Virus record (IMG/VR): IMGVR_UViG_3300027747_002400
Coordinates: 1 to 27,063 of that record
DNA: 27,063 nucleotides
Strand: one strand, 5' to 3'
Origin: a virus
Shown here: positions 24,599 through 27,063 of the stretch, piece after piece
Position numbering within the stretch: the stretch's first letter is position 1
Layout: the number at the start of each line of letters is the position of its first letter
The notes under the pieces: generated by a model
What the model saw: only the letters and a program-made list of their open reading frames with translations
Database searches by the model: none
Told to the model about the DNA's origin: nothing
Position numbers and translations under genes: made by a program

Positions 24599-25729
24599 AT
24601 GGCGCTAATATATGACGGTACAAACGGTTTAACATTTAATGATGGCACTCAAATATCAAGTGTCAATCAGGTAGGTATTCGTAATCGTATTATCAATGGT
24701 GATATGCGTATTGACCAAAGAAATGCTGGATCAACAGTAACTTTTGGATCCGGAAGCGTTGATGCTTATGTTGTTGACCGTTTCAAAGGCAGTAAAAGTA
24801 GCACAGGTACCTTTACTCTTGTACAATCTAGTATTGCACCACCGGGTTTTACAAAAAGTTTATTATTTACGGTTACTGGAACTGAGGCTTCATTAGCTTC
24901 AAGTTCTTATTATGATATAATCCAATACATTGAAGGTTATAATATTGGTGATTTAGATTGGGGCCTATCAACAGCTAAAACTGTTACTTTATCATTTTGG
25001 GTTCGCTCGAGCGTCACTGGAACTTATTCATATGAATTAAGAAATGCTTCAGCAAACAGAAGTATTACTTATAACTATACAATTAACGCCGCAAACACTT
25101 GGCAACAAATAACACAAACAATACCCGGCGATACTACAGGCACATGGGCAACAGATGGTGGTATAGGTATTGGTTTGTTATTTCCTTTAGCTAGCGGATC
25201 ATCGTTCACAACAAGTAATATTGGCACATGGCAAGCAGGAAATTACAATGCATCAACAAGTGCAATTAATTTAATGGCAACAAACGGTGCAACATTCTAC
25301 ATCACCGGTGTGCAATTAGAGAAAGGCTCTGTGGCCACTCCGTTTGATTTTAGATTTTATGGTAAAGAACTTTTGTTGTGTCAGAGATATTTCTTAAAAA
25401 CTTTTCCACAAGGAACTGCTCCTGCTCAAAATGCTGGTACTCTTGGCACTGCTTTAGTTTGGTCATCATCGGGAGCTAATAGTACTTTTGGAACACAAGT
25501 ACAATGGAGATTTCCCGTAACAATGAGAACAGCACCAACAGCCATTTACTACAATCCATCAGCAGCAAATGCTAATGCAAGAAATTATGCTATAAGTTCT
25601 GATATGGTATTAGGTTCATCTCCAGCTACTGGTCCTGGAGATTCATCCTTACAATTTGTTTCTAATGATACTGCTTCATCAGCAGGACATTGTTGTTTTA
25701 TTCATGTGACAGCTTCAGCGGAGTTATAA
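24599..25729 (+). CDS. Tail fibre / receptor-binding protein (NRIINGDM type)
   Basis: The 376-residue protein starts with a short N-terminal module MALIYDGTNGLTFNDGTQIS, nearly the same as in the gene at 25898. It then has RNRIINGDMRIDQRNAGSTV, VDRFKGSK, IQYIEGYNIGDLDWG, KTVTLSFWVRSSVTGTYSYE and FYITGVQLEKGSVATPF, followed by FRFYGKELLLCQRYFLKTF. This body is a beta-sandwich domain resembling carbohydrate-binding modules and is common in phage receptor-binding proteins. The C-terminal 100 residues are a separate, more variable tip ending HCCFIHVTASAEL. It is directly followed, after one base, by a 55-residue chaperone-like gene. The partial gene at the right edge is a paralogue of its body. 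AAGG at 24588-24591, overlapping the previous stop, may serve as ribosome binding site. Confidence 0.85.
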   Translation: MALIYDGTNGLTFNDGTQISSVNQVGIRNRIINGDMRIDQRNAGSTVTFGSGSVDAYVVDRFKGSKSSTGTFTLVQSSIAPPGFTKSLLFTVTGTEASLASSSYYDIIQYIEGYNIGDLDWGLSTAKTVTLSFWVRSSVTGTYSYELRNASANRSITYNYTINAANTWQQITQTIPGDTTGTWATDGGIGIGLLFPLASGSSFTTSNIGTWQAGNYNASTSAINLMATNGATFYITGVQLEKGSVATPFDFRFYGKELLLCQRYFLKTFPQGTAPAQNAGTLGTALVWSSSGANSTFGTQVQWRFPVTMRTAPTAIYYNPSAANANARNYAISSDMVLGSSPATGPGDSSLQFVSNDTASSAGHCCFIHVTASAEL

Positions 25730-25730
25730 A

Positions 25731-25898
25731 ATGTATAAAAAAATTAAAAATATAGATAATACAATTTCTGAAAATATCATCATTCGTATTTCAGATGGAG
25801 CATGGATTCCATTTGTACCCGACAATACCGATTACCAAGAATATTTAAAATGGGTATCAGAAGGTAATACTCCAGAACCAGCAGAAGGAACAGAATAA
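25731..25898 (+). CDS. Small tail fibre assembly/chaperone-like protein (55 aa)
   Basis: An ATG one base after the previous stop opens a 55-codon gene. The protein starts MYKKIKNIDNTISENIIIRI, then SDGAWIPFVPDNTDYQEYLK and WVSEGNTPEPAEGTE. The IPxxPxNxDYxEYLxWxxEGNTPEPA segment is the typical ending of tail fibre assembly (XkdW/DUF4376-like) proteins encoded next to phage fibre genes. Here almost only that segment remains, joined to a short N-terminal beta strand. The last stop base is the first base of the next ATG, so it is translationally coupled to the fibre gene at 25898. It may help fold either neighbour or be a detachable fibre C-terminus. Confidence 0.8.
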   Translation: MYKKIKNIDNTISENIIIRISDGAWIPFVPDNTDYQEYLKWVSEGNTPEPAEGTE

Positions 25899-26446
25899 TG
25901 GCCCTAATTCTTGACGGCTCCGCCGGACTTACATTTCCCTCAGGAAATACTCAAAGTAATGCTGGTATTACTACTGGCGGCGGATCACTTAATGGTCCTT
26001 TGTCACTTGGTGGTAACTTATCATTCAATACATCTAATGCTGGAGTTACATTCAACAACTCATCAGCTTTGGTTAATAGCACATTAAACGATTATGAAAC
26101 AGGCACTTGGTCACCAACCATTACTTCTTTAACAGGTTCAATTACATCTTATACGTCAACTGGATTTTATGTAAAGGTTGGTAAATTAGTTTCTCTTATG
26201 TTTAATGTAAGTATTACAAATGCAGGTACTGCTGGGGGCGTAATGATAATAACTAATTTGCCTTTTACTACAGGTGGTAATAATAGTAGTGCAGGTGTTA
26301 TGCGTGAAAACGCATTAACTGGAATTAACGGTGGTTTAGTCCCAGTAAACTCAACAACGCTTTACGGTGCTAAATATGATGGTGGTAATCCTACAGTTAC
26401 AGGATACACATGGGCGTGTCAAATAACTTATTTAGGCTCTTTTTAA
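25898..26446 (+). CDS. Short tail fibre protein / receptor-binding protein
   Basis: The 182-residue protein begins MALILDGSAGLTFPSGNTQS, the same N-terminal design as the gene at 24599. It continues with a Gly/Asn-rich linker (GGGSLNGPLSLGGNLSFNTS). From about residue 65 a tip domain starts LNDYETGTWSPTITSLTGSI and contains YTSTGFYVKVGKLVSLMFNV and the ending GYTWACQITYLGSF. The D-Y-E-x-G-T-W-[ST]-P opening is very common at the start of small phage receptor-binding tip domains. The two MALI-type genes share the attachment end but carry different tips. The start is fixed by the TAATG junction with the chaperone-like gene. Confidence 0.85.
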   Translation: MALILDGSAGLTFPSGNTQSNAGITTGGGSLNGPLSLGGNLSFNTSNAGVTFNNSSALVNSTLNDYETGTWSPTITSLTGSITSYTSTGFYVKVGKLVSLMFNVSITNAGTAGGVMIITNLPFTTGGNNSSAGVMRENALTGINGGLVPVNSTTLYGAKYDGGNPTVTGYTWACQITYLGSF

Positions 26447-26460
26447 TTATTTTTTAACAC

Positions 26461-26468
26461 TATAAATA
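26461..26468 (+). promoter_or_regulatory. Late promoter octamer TATAAATA before the last fibre gene
   Basis: The exact octamer begins 12 bases before the ATG at 26473, in a 26-base gap. The T-rich stretch just upstream (26437-26456) has no GC stem, so I do not call a terminator. As before gp25, the predicted start site falls at the start codon. Confidence 0.7.
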
Positions 26469-26472
26469 AACC

Positions 26473-27063
26473 ATGACTATAATTAATTCAATATCTTCTC
26501 CAACACCAGCACTCGTTACTACCGTTGATTCTACCGGTAACTTAGCATTTCAGGTTGCAGGTACAACAGCACTCACACTAAATGCTCAGCAGAATGCTAA
26601 TTTTTCTGGCTCTGTGAATTCTGTGAATACATTTGGATTTAAGAATCGTATTATTAATGGTGCTATGGTTATTGACCAAAGAAATAGTGGTGCTAGTACT
26701 ACTCCATCAGGTACAGGAAGTACTTACACGGTTGATAGATTTTATTATCCTGCTACAGTAGGATCAAAATTTGCAATTCAACAAAATGCTGGTTCGGTCA
26801 CTTTACCAGCAGGATTTGTAAATTATTTAGGATTTACCTCTCAATCTGCGTATTCTTCTGGGTCAACGGATCAATTTGGTTTAAGACAAGCTATCGAAGG
26901 TTACAACATTGCGGATTTGGCTTGGGGAACTGCAAACGCTAAAACGGTAACATTGTCGTTTCAGGTTTACAGTTCATTAACAGGAACATTTTCAGGGTCT
27001 TTTTATAACTCTGCATCAAGCCGTTGTTATGTATTTACTTATTCAATTCCTACTGCAAATACT
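26473..27063 (+). CDS. Tail fibre / receptor-binding protein, partial (3' end outside window)
   Basis: An open frame of 197 codons runs from this ATG to the right edge without a stop. The N-terminus is MTIINSISSPTPALVTTVDS, then LAFQVAGTTALTLNAQQNAN, a different attachment module from the MALI type upstream. From about residue 55 it matches the body of the protein at 24599: FKNRIINGAMVIDQRNSG, YTVDRFYYPATVGS, LRQAIEGYNIADLAWG and AKTVTLSFQVYSSLTGTF. It is therefore a paralogue with an exchanged front end. It has no Shine-Dalgarno and its own late octamer 12 bases before the ATG. Confidence 0.87.
   Translation, partial: MTIINSISSPTPALVTTVDSTGNLAFQVAGTTALTLNAQQNANFSGSVNSVNTFGFKNRIINGAMVIDQRNSGASTTPSGTGSTYTVDRFYYPATVGSKFAIQQNAGSVTLPAGFVNYLGFTSQSAYSSGSTDQFGLRQAIEGYNIADLAWGTANAKTVTLSFQVYSSLTGTFSGSFYNSASSRCYVFTYSIPTANT

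Noticed and set aside
26437-26460. T-rich stretch after the 25898 gene as a terminator
   Set aside because: T runs are present, but I could not find a stable stem before them.

Overview
The window is a stretch of an AT-rich genome of a T4-like contractile-tailed phage (myovirus). It carries most of the baseplate genes, the central spike and a run of tail-fibre genes. The type is shown by recognisable T4 homologues (gp4, gp53, gp27-like hub, gp5 OB domain and gp5C-like spike, gp25, gp6, gp8), by tightly packed and often one-base-overlapping genes, and by T4-type late promoter octamers (TATAAATA and close variants). The gene content and the style of the large structural proteins resemble T4-like phages of aquatic bacteria (the cyanophage and pelagiphage kind). 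The host cannot be read from this sequence. No tRNA, integrase, transposase, CRISPR array or host gene was seen.

Layout. Positions 1-637 on the minus strand hold two genes: a partial conserved phage protein and the head-completion protein gp4. A 52-base divergent gap with a late promoter follows, and everything from 690 onward is on the plus strand. Positions 690-6679 encode the tube cap/initiator-like protein (gp48/gp54 type), gp53, a gp27-like hub, and a gp5 function divided over separate genes (OB-fold collar, a helical protein of unknown role, and a beta-helical needle). An unassigned protein follows. No tail lysozyme domain is present. Positions 6774-12011 encode the wedge proteins gp25, gp6 and a gp7-position protein. 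A fibre-like protein (12022-13926) precedes gp8 (13941-15278). A 2349-residue protein (15323-22372) is the largest gene. From 22374 to the right edge come a small coiled-coil protein, a fibre with pentapeptide repeats, a short beta-rich virion protein, and a fibre cassette: two adhesin-like proteins, a 55-residue chaperone-like gene, a third adhesin and a fourth that runs off the window.

How the genes work together. The hub and spike genes build the centre of the baseplate. gp25, gp6, gp53, the gp7-position protein and gp8 build the wedges around it, and the tube cap protein starts tube growth. The fibre genes supply the host-recognition surface. The order brings together hub and tube-cap functions that in T4 lie in a separate cluster from 53-5-25-6-7-8.

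Points of most interest: a Gly-rich 'GSGY' beta module in four different baseplate proteins; late-promoter octamers exactly 12 bases before three start codons, which predicts leaderless mRNAs; the three-gene version of gp5 without lysozyme; a perfect 75-bp tandem duplication in a pentapeptide-repeat fibre gene; and fibre genes that share and swap N-terminal and receptor-binding modules. The window does not contain an obviously new enzymatic or defence system.
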